A stretch of DNA of 64,000 nucleotides from Osedax fenrisi (GCA_964019155.1 OZ025242.1:91785421-91849420); one strand, 5' to 3'; shown: positions 47,553-58,849, numbered from the stretch's first letter. Program-made: numbers and translations. The notes: generated from the letters alone by a model not told the origin.

Positions 47553-47655
47553 TAGCTTCGAAGTAACATTAGGGCCATATGGTTATAAGTGAATACTTCA
47601 TATAAAATCCTGGATGGGATGAAAGGACTCCACAAAATAAAAATAACAATAACAA
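47553..47655 (+). mobile_element. tRNA-derived SINE, 5'-truncated tail copy
   Basis: Starts within the body (TAGCTTCGAAGTAACATTAG), then GGATGGGATGAAAGGACTCC and the tail AAATAAAAATAACAATAACA, the same tail as at 20588-20885. It lies in an intron-like gap of the decayed gene and is read opposite to it. Confidence 0.75.
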
Positions 47656-47679
47656 TATATATATATATATAAATTATAG

Positions 47680-48050
47680 CATTTAACTGGATTGGCTTAT
47701 AGCATCAGATTGAACGTCGCAGGAGCTAAATAGTTGATAATATAAATATATATTTGAGTAGTAATAATATATATATATATATAATAGTATTTACCTGGAT
47801 TAACTTTGACTTGACATAACAGAGGTATCTGATTGAACTTGATGGGAACTATAATAGTAAATAATGATATATATATATATGTATATATTAGGCAGCAAAT
47901 GGTCTATTCAATAGTCTATTTAATATATATATATATATATATATAGTCGTAATATAACCAGTTGGTGGACAATGCAAAATATAATCATTTGGTAACCATT
48001 TTTTATAAGATAGCCATGAAGGTGAAAATTTACATACTAATTAATTATGA
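47680..48050 (-). pseudogene. Putative upstream mini-exons of the decayed gene
   Basis: Minus strand: a block at about 48038-47950 reads CKFSPSWLSYKKWLPNDY then ILHCPPTGYITT. Two short blocks at about 47845-47793 and 47725-47683 both contain VQSD followed by SxxSQS (VQSDTSVMSSQS and VQSDAISQS), so a Ser/Gln-rich mini-exon seems duplicated. Donor GTAAATA follows the first. Whether they belong to 46004-47515 is inference. Confidence 0.3.
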
Positions 48051-48079
48051 TATACTCTTTGAATATATCTAATTATTTT

Positions 48080-48850
48080 TTCAAAATAATGAATAATAAA
48101 ATATATATAAAAATATTGTCTACCAAATAAAAATTATGTATAAGCTAACTCTTTTGTTGACAATATTAAGGTATGCATAAAATAATTATTTTGTGGACAA
48201 TCTGAATTTTAAAGGTTTCGCTCCAACTTTATTATTTTCTGATATATATGTTCTATAATTAATGACAAATGTCATGACCTTTTTATATTTATGCATATTA
48301 AATTAAATTCGTATATTCAATATAATATTGGATAATTTAAACTATTTTACCTTTTCTATCAATCACGAACATATTATATATGGTTAGTTATATTTAAAAA
48401 TAACTATATATTATTTATATCATATAATATCTTCATTATATAAAATAAATATGTCTTTTATTTTTATATTATGTTTATATAAGAATTTTTCGGATAATTT
48501 AAAAAGCACATGTCACATTTTAATAATTATATTATAATTATTATTATTAAATAATATGTAAGCATAATTATAATATATATTAGATAAATTACTTAGATAT
48601 AAAAACGGGCTCTATTATAGAATCTATACGAACTAATGTAAATTTTATTTCAAAATAAAAATATGAAATTTTAATTATGAAAATGTATCATATAGTTGGT
48701 ATTATGATAGCATAAGTTAAATTTAATTATCAAGTATCAATAGATTATTATATTCTTGTGTTTATTTATTAAAATATACATTTTAACATGCATTTTATAT
48801 TAAAATGAAACTATTGAAATAAGTATAATTATTGATCAATATTATTAATT
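48080..48850. other. AT-rich, no gene seen
   Basis: No open frame or repeat family member recognised. Confidence 0.5.
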
Positions 48851-48862
48851 GAATATATGGAT

Positions 48863-49223
48863 TATGGTCAAAAGCTTCGCGTATTAAATTAGTGGTTCTA
48901 CAATAGCTTATGATTGGTCATTATAATTAGCGTATGTTTATTTATAGACTATCATACATGCAACGGCTTATAATTACCATATATTTATATATGTGTGTTT
49001 TATAAGCTCACTCGGGATGTAATCATTTACAGTAATGCAGCTAAAAAAACCTAAACAATATTAAAATTAACCCAACCAAATCAAACCAAACAAGTGAAAA
49101 TAACTAAAACTATAAATATTAATGTTTCAACAAACAATCATACGCTATTATAAATTCAGTAATTCGAATAAACAATTTTGCGGGCGTTCAAATCGCGCAT
49201 CAATCGCGAAGCTTTTGACCAGG
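48863..49223. mobile_element. Element with GGTCAAAAGCTTCGCG ends, copy 1
   Basis: The left end GGTCAAAAGCTTCGCG is repeated inverted at the right end. CAATAGCTTATGATTGG-like text lies inside both ends. The core repeat GCTGCATTACATCC (inverted) is in its middle. Partner at 49789-50173. Confidence 0.75.
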
Positions 49224-49255
49224 TACCGAATATATATATATATATATATATTCAG

Positions 49256-49440
49256 GCCGCCGATATAATTAAGAGTTCAATTTGGGCGGTCTTACTAATA
49301 TATAAGAGCCGCCCAATTAATAAATATATGTCACTAAAGTAAATATGTTACGCTTGATTTCACACGCTAAAATATTCCATACGAGTAACATACATAAACT
49401 GCTTTTGTGTATTATATCATATTAAACAAATCCACAAATA
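49256..49440. repeat. Inverted duplicate arm (partner 50230-50375)
   Basis: GAGCCGCCCAATTAATAA, ATGTTACGCTTGATTTCACA, ACGCTAAAATATTCCATACG and GAGTAACATACATAAAC recur in inverted order at 50230-50375. The left edge AGGCCGCCGATATAATTAAG echoes the TIR of the element at 63679. Confidence 0.7.
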
Positions 49441-49788
49441 TATCTTATAATTATATGTATAATAATATAATCCATATATATATATATATATCTATAGTTA
49501 TCCGTTATAGTAATTGTACAATTAAATATTTGTTAATAAATTTGATTTTTTATTATATTTTAATTTATTTAACTATTAGAAATCATTCGATTATTATTCG
49601 AATATGTTACGTACACATGAGATCGATATAGTTTTAGAATGTCTGTTTAATTTCAAGTAGAACCAATATATTATATATGTATAATATAATCCATCAATAT
49701 GTTATCCATTATAGTACCTTATAATTTCTAATAGTACAAATTGAAATTTAATAAAAAATAAAATATTTAATTGTACAGTTGGTACCTG

Positions 49789-50173
49789 GTCAAAAGCTTC
49801 GCGATTGATGCGCAATTTGAATGCCCGCAAAATTGTTTATTCGAATTAGTGAATTTACAATAGCGTATGAATCATACGCCGTATGATTGTTTGTACAAAC
49901 ATTAATATTTTTAGTTTTAGTTATTTTCACTTGTTTGGTTTGGTTTTGTTGGGTTTATTTTTAATATTGCTAGGTTTTTTTAGCTGCATTACATCCCGAG
50001 TGAGCCTATAAAACACACACACATGTTAATGATAAGCCGTTGCATGTATGATAGTCTATAAATAGACATACGCTAATTATAATGGCCAATCATAAGCTAT
50101 TGTAAATTCACTAATTCACATAAACAATTTTGCGGGCATTCAAATTGCTCATCAATAGCGAAGCTTTTGACCA
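49789..50173. mobile_element. Element with GGTCAAAAGCTTCGCG ends, copy 2
   Basis: GGTCAAAAGCTTCGCGATTG at the left, AGCGAAGCTTTTGACC at the right. It contains TTTAGCTGCATTACATCCCG and GAGCCTATAAAACACACA. The flanks of the two copies are mirror images: ACCAGGTACC against GGTACCTGGT inside, GGATTATGGT against ACCATAATCC outside. Confidence 0.78.
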
Positions 50174-50229
50174 TAATCCGTACAGTTACTATTAATATTA
50201 TTATACATGTATAATATATATGTATATAA

Positions 50230-50375
50230 TTATAATATATATTTGTGTTAATATGATAATACACATAAACAACGTATGTATGTTACTCATATGGAATATT
50301 TTAGCGTGTGAAAGCGTAACATATATTTACATCGATGGGCGGCTCTTAAATATATCGGTGGTCTGCTTCTCCTGT
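50230..50375. repeat. Inverted duplicate arm (partner 49256-49440)
   Basis: See partner. Copies differ at about one base in six by eye. Confidence 0.65.
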
Positions 50376-50963
50376 ATCCATATATATTATATGATTATTA
50401 TAATACCATATCATATTAAATATTGTTAACAATATAATAGTTATACATTATGAAAAATATACAATCAGCATTAGTTAATATAGAAATAAAAGTAATTTAA
50501 TAAATATAGTTTTAAATAAAATTGCCGTTTGTCCGTTCTAACCAAACAGGGTAGTTTATTTGTAATCTTCGGCGAAAACCATTTTAACATACTTATGTAT
50601 ATTTATAATATGATATTATAATTCATATATTTATTAATATTATAGTAATAAATTATTAATATTTTAAAGTATTAAATAATACTATAATTACTTAATATAC
50701 TATATTTATTGCTTATAGAAAACTGAAAATTCCAATTATGAAATAACTGCTATACTAATACCGTACACAAAAATATTAATACTACTACTTTAATCCCATG
50801 AATACTTTTTTAATATTCTAATCTAAATATTCAAATTGTTTACATCACTACATAATATATATGATGTTAAACACTATTATATAATACATATATATGTAAT
50901 ATTTAAATAATAATTCACTGATAATGCATATTGTATAATTATTTTACATTTGTACGGTATTAT

Positions 50964-51411
50964 CAAAGATTTTCCGAAGGAAAGATATAACACTTACGCG
51001 AAATCCTGTAATTCGAATTTGTATACAAAATACCCCAGTGCCACCTAGGAACTATGTGTTGTTTATAATGTAAATTCGTATTTAACTATACACTTTTAAA
51101 ATGTTAAATAATATGCTTTAAATTAATATTTATATGATGAAAACTAAGTGTTCATTACTAATATATAACAAACAAATATGATATGTATGTTTTAAATACT
51201 ATAAGTATATATTTAGTGAGTAAAAGCTAATTTATATTGCATGTAATTTAATAGAGCAATGAAAACATTGTTGTATGCAAACAGAGCCGAACCTAAATCT
51301 ATTTCAGTGATTTCGATACTACTGCTAGCAGCGGTTGGGGATATTACTAAATTACGTTGCATGCATAGGGAGTATTATATCTTTGCTTCGCAAAATCTTT
51401 GGTATTATTAT
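50964..51411 (+). mobile_element. 7-bp-TSD MITE family, copy 5
   Basis: End A left, end B right. Perfect flanking duplication GTATTAT (50957-50963 and 51412-51418). It lacks about 12 bp near 51047 (the TATAGCGGGTTACTTT region) present in other copies. The frame starting ATGAAAACATTG inside is shared only because it is repeat sequence. Confidence 0.92.
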
Positions 51412-51419
51412 CTCGCAGT

Positions 51420-51990
51420 TTATATTAATACTGTATTGGTATTTAGTAGTTTATAATTCCACATTTACAATTACATATGTATTCTTTATCATTTGTAAAT
51501 TTCTTCTTAATTATATCTGTTAATTTCACTGTTTAGAGTAGTATAACGCTAAAATTAAAACTTATAAATATCGTAATATATATATTTAATCTATAATATA
51601 ATATATAATTAACTTTATGATAATAATCTTTTAGAATCAAGTGCAAAACAGAACAGGAGTTATCGAATGGTTTTTATTTAATTATATAATCAATGATATG
51701 TGTAATATAATAAAAAATAATTAGTTAAATAATAGAATACCAATAATATCGTGTTAAGTAATTTTGTGGCGAATGATCTCGTGTGAAATGATAATATATA
51801 TAAATAATTATTTATAAATAGTAGAATTTAAACTACACACGAAATCACCAATCCGTATAATATCATTCCCCATGAAATCACTTCGCACGAGAACACTGGT
51901 TACCAAATAATAATATATAATTAATAAACTAATTGTATATAATTATTTAACATCCAATATTCAAATTTTAGATAATAAAATTTTTCATAT
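51420..51990. other. AT-rich; possible mini-exon near 51635
   Basis: AATCAAGTGCAAAACAGAAC at about 51635-51669 sits between TTTTAG and GTTTTT, but is too short to support. Confidence 0.3.
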
Positions 51991-51996
51991 TAATAT

Positions 51997-52419
51997 CAAA
52001 GATTTTTCTAATGAAAGATAGAACACTCAATCGTGTAATTAAATTTTGTATACAAAAACCAACATCACCACATATATAGGTCATTTTTTGGAACTATGTG
52101 TTGTTTATAATATAAATTTGTATCAAACTATGCACTTTTAAAATGAAAAATAATATGCTTTTAATTATTATTTTATTAAGTGTTTATTGCTAATATATAG
52201 AACTAGGATATGTTGGTTTTAAATCCTATAAATATCTATGTGGCAAGTAAAAGCTAATTTATATTGCAAGTCATTTAATAAGAGTAATGAAAACATTGTA
52301 GTATGCAAATTGCGGCAAATCTAAATCGATTTCGATACTGCTGCTAGAAGCGGGATGTATGAATACTAATCATGTTGCGTAGGTAGCGAGTGTTATATCT
52401 TTGATTCGCCAAATCTTTG
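51997..52419 (+). mobile_element. 7-bp-TSD MITE family, copy 6 (old)
   Basis: Ends CAAAGATTTTTCTAATGAAA and inverted CAAAGATTTGGCGAATCAAA. Perfect flanking duplication TTAATAT (51990-51996 and 52420-52426) in spite of a diverged interior. Confidence 0.85.
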
Positions 52420-53683
52420 TTAATATCTTTTAAATTATATTATATTTTAGACATGTCAATAATATTTATTTATTAACATTTTGTAATTGAAAATAATAAT
52501 ATTTTAATTAATAATTATTTACATGGTATTTATTTTATTGGTATTGGTGTAATTTTGTATTATTATAAATTTATTAATTTATTTTCAATAATTTAATATT
52601 ACTTTATTTATTTTGTAATCAGTAGTATCCAATACATATTTTTATGTACAAACATGTACATACAAATATTAAATATGTTTAATAATATGGAATATAATAT
52701 ATAAGATAAAAATATATAATTAATTGCAGGTGATGAATAATTACATTTAAGAAAAGTCTTTTTGGAGTCAAAACAAAAGTGATGTTGGAATATAATACAA
52801 ATTTGATTTCTGCCGGTATTCAAGGCATACTAATTGAACATGTAGGATAGCAAACTTATGCAATGGTTTGTATTTTAAATTATATAAATTACCTATTTAA
52901 TCAATTAAATTAATACAGAATGTTGTAAATTTATTTTAAGAATTTTTATAATCAAATTAAAGAGAAATTACTCTAAAGCTATGCCAGTTAAATCACTAAA
53001 GATCATGAAGATCCAGAATTCAATAATATTATAACTAAAATCCATGATGGTCAAGACATTATTAAAAAAGATCCTTTATTTAAACATGTTAGTAATTCAT
53101 TATTAGTATTTATATAAAATAAAAGTTTATTTATATATTTGTTTTAAATATATGTATATTCATTATTTGTTATTAAAATATCATATTCAATTATATATCT
53201 AATCAAATGTATTATTCTATTTATTATTCTGTATTATTTCTTTATTAATTTTATTTAATATATATTCATTATTTTTTATTATAATAATATATAATCTTTA
53301 TAGAATTGATTTAGGAAATTTATTATTAAAGCTTGATTTATCAAATAATATATTTTGATATATAAAAGTAATGATCAGGATTCTATTCTAGAAATCGACT
53401 ATATGATAAAGTTTGTAACATTTATATATTATCGATTTCAAAATATCAAATTAATGATTAATATTTATAAAATTTTGCTTTGATTAAAAATTGTTCAATT
53501 TATTTAATATCTATTAAAAAATTCAAATTTATATACATATGATATTCAAATCGCCATATGACATATTCCATGTAACCTGTAACATTTAATTGTTGATATC
53601 CTATCTCATTTCTACACCAACTATTACCTACCTCACTTAATCTCCGTTCACAATCTATAAGCCTCCATTCCAGTAATTGCATG

Positions 53684-54217
53684 TATTTGTATTTGATTTT
53701 CGTATTTGATAAAAACTATATATATGAATTTAATTTATATTTTATGTATAAGTGTTATAAATTATAACTTATTATATCCCAAGCAACCAGTATATTGTTT
53801 ACAGTTTTTTATCATATCGATTTTCTTTAGATATCAAATAAATTTTAATTAATAGATTTCAATTAATTATTATGCAATCTGGTATAGAGATAGGGATTAT
53901 TATTTTATGATTTAATATTTAATGTGTTAATATATGTATTTATATTTGATTCTTTAAGAAAAATATGTATAATATATTAATTTAATTAACTCACTCTTCG
54001 GCTTTCCCAATCCACTCCTCGCTATCTACATTATACTTCTTCAATTTTATCCATGATAAATCTTGCTCCTACAGGATTTTATATACCTATTATTTTAATT
54101 ATTTAAACAACTAATCTTCCCTTACCGTATACACCCACCTATCTACATTGCTTTAATTAACCTATAAATCTGATATATTCAATATATATCAATCACTAAC
54201 CATGTAATATCTTTATA
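53684..54217 (+). mobile_element. Truncated relative of the hAT element at 60321
   Basis: Shares GTGTTATAAATTATAACTTA, TATTGTTTACAGTTTTTTAT, TATGCAATCTGGTATAGAGA and CTACATTGCTTTAATTAACC in the same order with 60635-60985. Both termini are missing or decayed; MITE copy 7 abuts its right part. Confidence 0.7.
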
Positions 54218-54224
54218 TATATAC

Positions 54225-54655
54225 CAAAGATTTTCCAAAGGAAAGATATAACACTTACGCGAAATCGTGTTATTCGAATTTGTATACAAAATACCCCAGT
54301 GCCACTTATAGCGGGTTACTTTTAGGAACTATGTGTTGTTTATACAATTTTAAAATGTTAAATAATATGCTTTAAATTAATATTTATATGATGAAAACTA
54401 AGTGTTCATTACTAACATATAACAAACAAATATGATATGTATGTTTTAAATTCTATAAGTATATATTTAGTAAGTAAAAGCTAATTTATATTGCATGTAA
54501 TTTAATAGAACAATGAAAACATTGTTGTATGCAAATAGAGCCGAACATAAATCTATTTCAGTGATTTCGATACTACTGCTAGCAGCGGCAGGGGATATTA
54601 CTAAATTACGTTGCATGCATAGGGAGTGTTATATCTTTGCTTCGCAAAATTTTTG
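54225..54655 (+). mobile_element. 7-bp-TSD MITE family, copy 7
   Basis: End A (one change: CCAAAGG) left, end B right. Perfect flanking duplication TATATAC (54218-54224 and 54656-54662). Confidence 0.92.
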
Positions 54656-55439
54656 TATATACTCTATATTTTATTTTATTTACTTACAATTTCTACTACA
54701 TACTTTATATATCTATTTAAAGTCTACAATTTCTATTACGTAATCCAATTTCATGTATTTTATTTTTAATATCAGTAAATTATAATAAATATAATTAATT
54801 TCATATTCAATGGATTATTTTTTATATTTATTTTTTAAATAACTTTTGCTCAAATACTTTAGTGAATATATTATATGAATTCAATTGAATTTAATTTATT
54901 TATTTGCTACAGTTATTGACTACATCGGCTACGTTATTGACTTTGAAATTATGTGGAGATTATTGTGTTTACAAGAAAGCAAAATATGAAGGTTCATATA
55001 TTATATATATATATATATTAAATCTGGGTATATAAATTTATAATATATAAAAATAATTATACAGGATTAAAATAAAGATTTTTTTATTGAACAAGTATAG
55101 CCCCATATGTAAAAAAAGTTGAAAAGTTTTCATAATATGATTTAGTCTCGATGTTCAAAGGTATAAAAGTTGAATTAATTTGTATTATATTTTATTAATT
55201 ATATTTTAATATTCTAGAACAATTTGCTGTAACAATGGCAGTATGAACATTTAACTTTGGAATGCAGGCCTATTTAGCTGCATTTGATGGGTTGCTAGGA
55301 TATTCATTATAATCGGTTGCAGAATATGCAGTACAACAAGACAGATTACGATGCTTGGATGCTACAAAGGTGAAGAAGAAGATGAAACATCAAGAAAATT
55401 CATATGCTGCAGGATGTGCAAACATATAATTAAAATAAA

Positions 55440-56285
55440 TTGTATATGTATAATTATATTTTTAATATCATTTATAAATATAATATATACATTAGTAACT
55501 ATATATAGTGTACAAATTAATTTTTAAAAAACTTTAAACTTGATTTAGTCAGAATAATTATTTTGTATATCTCATTAACTACATATTGAATATTTTTTCT
55601 TTAAATTTCACAATAATAAATGAACAGTATAAATTATTATTTCTATATATATGTAGTAAATTAGTGATACATTTTTATTTTATTTGTTAATCATTATTTA
55701 AAATAAATATTTATAATAAGATTGTTAAATAATTATTACAAAAACTTTAATATTATAAGTGGATACATTTTGAAAAGATGTTATTTTACATGTAACTAAT
55801 GAATAGTACCTTTAAACACATATCAATAAACATTTTCTATATAGTATTACTTATTGAAATATATAAGTTTATTAATTTAAATAAAATATATACATGTTGA
55901 AAATGAGAAAAATATGTATATTCCACAAATATTTAAAAGTAGCATTGTATAAAATATGGTCTTGTATAGTGTTACGAAATATTATTAAAAAATAAATTGA
56001 ATCTGTATGCAGATTAGGTGAGAATTTAATACAAAATAAATAATTAATTGATCATCAAAACATTGTTAACCTGAAATGAAAATGGTTTTATATTAGTTTA
56101 TTACACATAAAGTAAGAACACAGTTGTTTTCGAAACAAGATATATATAATATTAATTAATTAATAAATAATTATAATTGAAGAAAATCAGATTCACTTTA
56201 TAAGTACGAATTGTGAAGATTTATGGAAATATAATTAATTAAAAGAATTGATAGAATAGCTTCCATTATGGTACATCTGCACCTA
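55440..56285. other. AT-rich, no gene seen
   Basis: No supportable feature. Confidence 0.5.
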
Positions 56286-56295
56286 CATATATAAA

Positions 56296-56575
56296 ATATT
56301 AATAGTTAATAGAATTTTATTTGTTTTATATATATGATATGTATGCTAAGTATATAATGAATATGCTTTACAATAATTTCTAGTAAATAGTAAAATTATT
56401 ATTATTATTTATATTAAAAAATATACCTCCTGAGGGCATCGTAACCAGACCTTCTGTGTTGCATACAACAATCTAACCACTATACTACCAAACCAGTTTT
56501 ATTAATTATATATAATTACTTATAGTAGTATTAGATTTGATTTAATTATAAATAGAATTAGAATATAATTATATT
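56296..56575 (-). repeat. Left arm of inverted pair with tRNA-like head
   Basis: Inverted relative of 57890-58250. On the minus strand it carries GGTAGTATAGTGGTTAGATT (A-box-like), then AGAAGGTCTGGTTACGATGC (weak B-box region) and CCTCAGGAGGTATA, followed by a body with TTTACTAGAAATTATTGTAA and AAAGCATATTCATTATATA. The homology also extends inward past the head (TTTTATTAATTATATATAAT). Confidence 0.75.
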
Positions 56576-56827
56576 TCACAAATTTAATAAAGTATTGATA
56601 AATTATAGAATTATTCTAAGAATACAAAATAATAGTATGATATTATTATATATATAGTATTATACTAAGTATATAATATGATAGTTATTAATTATATAAT
56701 ATAAATCGAAAATTATGATGAATAATAACAACTTATTTGAATTTTTTTAAATGCTCAAAATAACCCTACAAAAATATTTTGAAAGGCTTTTCAAAATAAG
56801 CTATGTTGAAAGTTGGCACATATTAAC

Positions 56828-56930
56828 TGGTCCAGGGGCTGGTTGCTCTGAGATTGGCCAGAGACAATCCCAACAAGGACAAACCTTATTTATAGATATT
56901 ATTGGGTTACTCTGGGATTTTGTAAACATA
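56828..56930 (+). repeat. CCAGGGGCTGGTT repeat (partner 58545-58705)
   Basis: CAGGGGCTGGTTGCTCTG, CCAGAGACAATCCC and GGGTTACTCTGGGATTTT recur inverted at 58545-58705 as CAGGAGCCGGTTACTCTG, CCAGAGACAATCTC and GGGTTGTTCTGGGAATTTT. Class unknown. Confidence 0.5.
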
Positions 56931-57143
56931 TCTTATCCGAGATCAAGCTCAGCAATATTTCTATATTCCTAATCCTTATTTCATTTTTGAATGTTTAAAA
57001 ATATTCAAAATATAATTATGTACCTAAGTTAAATATTACTTAATTATAATTCGATTATTAAAGGATGTACATAAGAATTCTATATAGTTTCGGAAAGCCC
57101 ATTTAATTTCAAGTATAATCAATAGATAATTAAATGTCTATTA

Positions 57144-57579
57144 TCATAATAGCAGCATAATAATTATGCTTATATTAATTTGTCATGCTCTTATAAGTCT
57201 ATTAAGCAATTAATAGCAGCATAATAATTGCATAATAGACTTTTAATAGCACCATAATTATTATAATAGCATGACAAATTATCATAATAGCAGCATAATA
57301 ATTATGCTTATATTAATTTTTCATGCTCTTATAAGTCTATTATGCAATTAATAGCAGCATAATAATTGCATAATAGACTTTTAATAGCACCATCATTATT
57401 ATAATAGCATGACAAATGAATAGCAGCATAATATAATATTATTAAATATTTAATATTATATTATTTAATAAATATACATTTACAACACAATGTAAACATT
57501 CGAGGCTATTATATATATGCTATTATGATAATAATTATCACATAATTAAATTATTATGAGGCTATAATTGTTACCTGGG
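57144..57579. repeat. 137-bp tandem duplication of AGCATAATA inverted repeats
   Basis: ATCATAATAGCAGCATAATA starts at 57144 and 57281. Each unit is itself full of inverted TGCTATTA/TAATAGCA words. The right border at 57553-57579 (TTATGAGGCTATAATTGTTA, CCTGGG) equals the end of the MITE at 13968-14211, so this is a larger member of that family. Confidence 0.75.
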
Positions 57580-57889
57580 TTAATTAATTATACTATCATA
57601 TAGTTTATAATATAAGTACAATTATATAATCAATTCAATATCGAAATAATATTTGTTGAATATTTTATATAATTATAATAGTTTTAAACTAAGTTTATAT
57701 AATTATAATAATTATAATTATAATAATAAGTATTACTTAAAGTAAATATTAATACAATTTATGTTATTCAGTTGCATACTATTAATTATATTATTACAAT
57801 TATACAGGATATCTATATAGTTTCTAGATATAATAAATACTATTTGTATGATATGATAACAAAATAAGTACAATTTTATATGAAAAATA

Positions 57890-58250
57890 ATTCTATTCTA
57901 ATTATATTTATAATTAAACCAAAACTAATACTACTATTAGTAATTATACATAATTAATAAAATTCGATAGGTAGTATAGTGGTTAGATTGCTGTATGCAA
58001 TGCAGAAGGTCTGGCTACGATGCCCTCAGGTGGTATATTTTTTATTTTATAATATATATTTTTTTAATATAAATAATAATACTATTTAACCTATTTACTA
58101 TTTACCCTATTTACACTATTTAGGCTATTTACTAGACATTATTTTAAAGTCTTTTACAAGAAAAAGCATATTCATTATATAATTAGCATACTTATCATAT
58201 ATAAAACAAAACATAAAACAAATAAAATTCCATTCAATATTAATATTATT
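57890..58250 (+). repeat. Right arm of inverted pair with tRNA-like head
   Basis: See 56296-56575. Head: GGTAGTATAGTGGTTAGATT, AGAAGGTCTGGCTACGATGC, CCTCAGGTGGTATA. Body: TTTACTAGACATTATTTTAA and AAAGCATATTCATTATATAA. It has a short internal TTTACTATTTACCCTATT expansion near 58090-58130. Confidence 0.75.
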
Positions 58251-58849
58251 ATTTAATATTTTATTATCATATCTATTAAAAATATTATATATTATGAAAT
58301 ATATTTAACTAGAAATTATTTCGAAACACTAAGTGTGTTCATTATTATATTTTATATTATGTATAAATATATATATATATAGTATAGGATTATATAGAAC
58401 CCATATTTCATATTTTAATATTTGATCCTATGTATTATAAATTTAATAAGGACACCTATTTGTTATCCTAAGTACCATCAAATTGTCCAAGTTTTATACA
58501 AATATATTTTGAGAGCTACTCGAATGTCCGACGCGAATAAAATTAGCTAAAAATTCCCAGAACAACCCATCCTCTATCTAACCTAGGCTATTTTTTTTGC
58601 TGTAATATATGTATTTTTGTCCAGAACAACCCGATTTACTGAGAATTATCCAGAGATTGTCTCTGGATAGTGATAGGAAATATTTTATTTCCAGAGTAAC
58701 CGGCTCCTGATTATTAAGTATAATAAATCCATTAGTTTATACACAATATTATATTTGAAAGAAGGAGAGGATAATAATGCTGAGATTTATTGTGAACAAT
58801 AGCCATGTCGAAATATGTGACATTATATATATATATATAATAATTAGGG

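Larger units (their letters stand above)
52727..55425 (+). pseudogene. Scattered exon relics of an unrecognised gene
   Basis: Blocks of balanced composition on the + strand: about 52727-52868 (after ATTGCAG; HLRKVFLESKQK, several stops); about 52990-53093 (DHEDPEFNNIITKIHDGQ then DIIKKDPLFKHV, donor GTTAGT); about 54915-54992 (LTTSATLLTLKLCGDYCVYK); and about 55216-55425 (FNFGMQAYLAAFDGLLGYSL, VAEYAVQQDRLRCLDATKVK, two in-frame stops, ends ANI then TAA). The last block follows a good acceptor TAATATTCTAG. Order and strand agree, so one gene is plausible, its introns later invaded by a hAT relic and MITE copy 7. I do not recognise the protein. Confidence 0.4.

Noticed and set aside
49407..50429. 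Small open frames at 49407-49631 and 50220-50429
   Set aside because: Lie in inverted repeat arms and A/T runs; rich in I, Y, N with no motif.
53500..53682. 60-codon minus-strand frame (MQLLEWRLIDCERRLSEVGN)
   Set aside because: Composition is more balanced than background, but no motif, partner exon or homologue is recognised; too little to call.
51259..54743. Similar small frames beginning MKTLLYANRAE at 51259 and 54513
   Set aside because: The likeness is due to both being copies of the 7-bp-TSD MITE. Copy 1 has a stop at the same place and the frames run out of the element into unrelated flanks.
56751..56972. 73-codon plus-strand frame
   Set aside because: Overlaps the CCAGGGGCTGGTT repeat that recurs inverted at 58545, so it is repeat sequence.
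57144..57417. CRISPR-like array
   Set aside because: Only two 137-bp units without unique spacers, in an animal-type genome.
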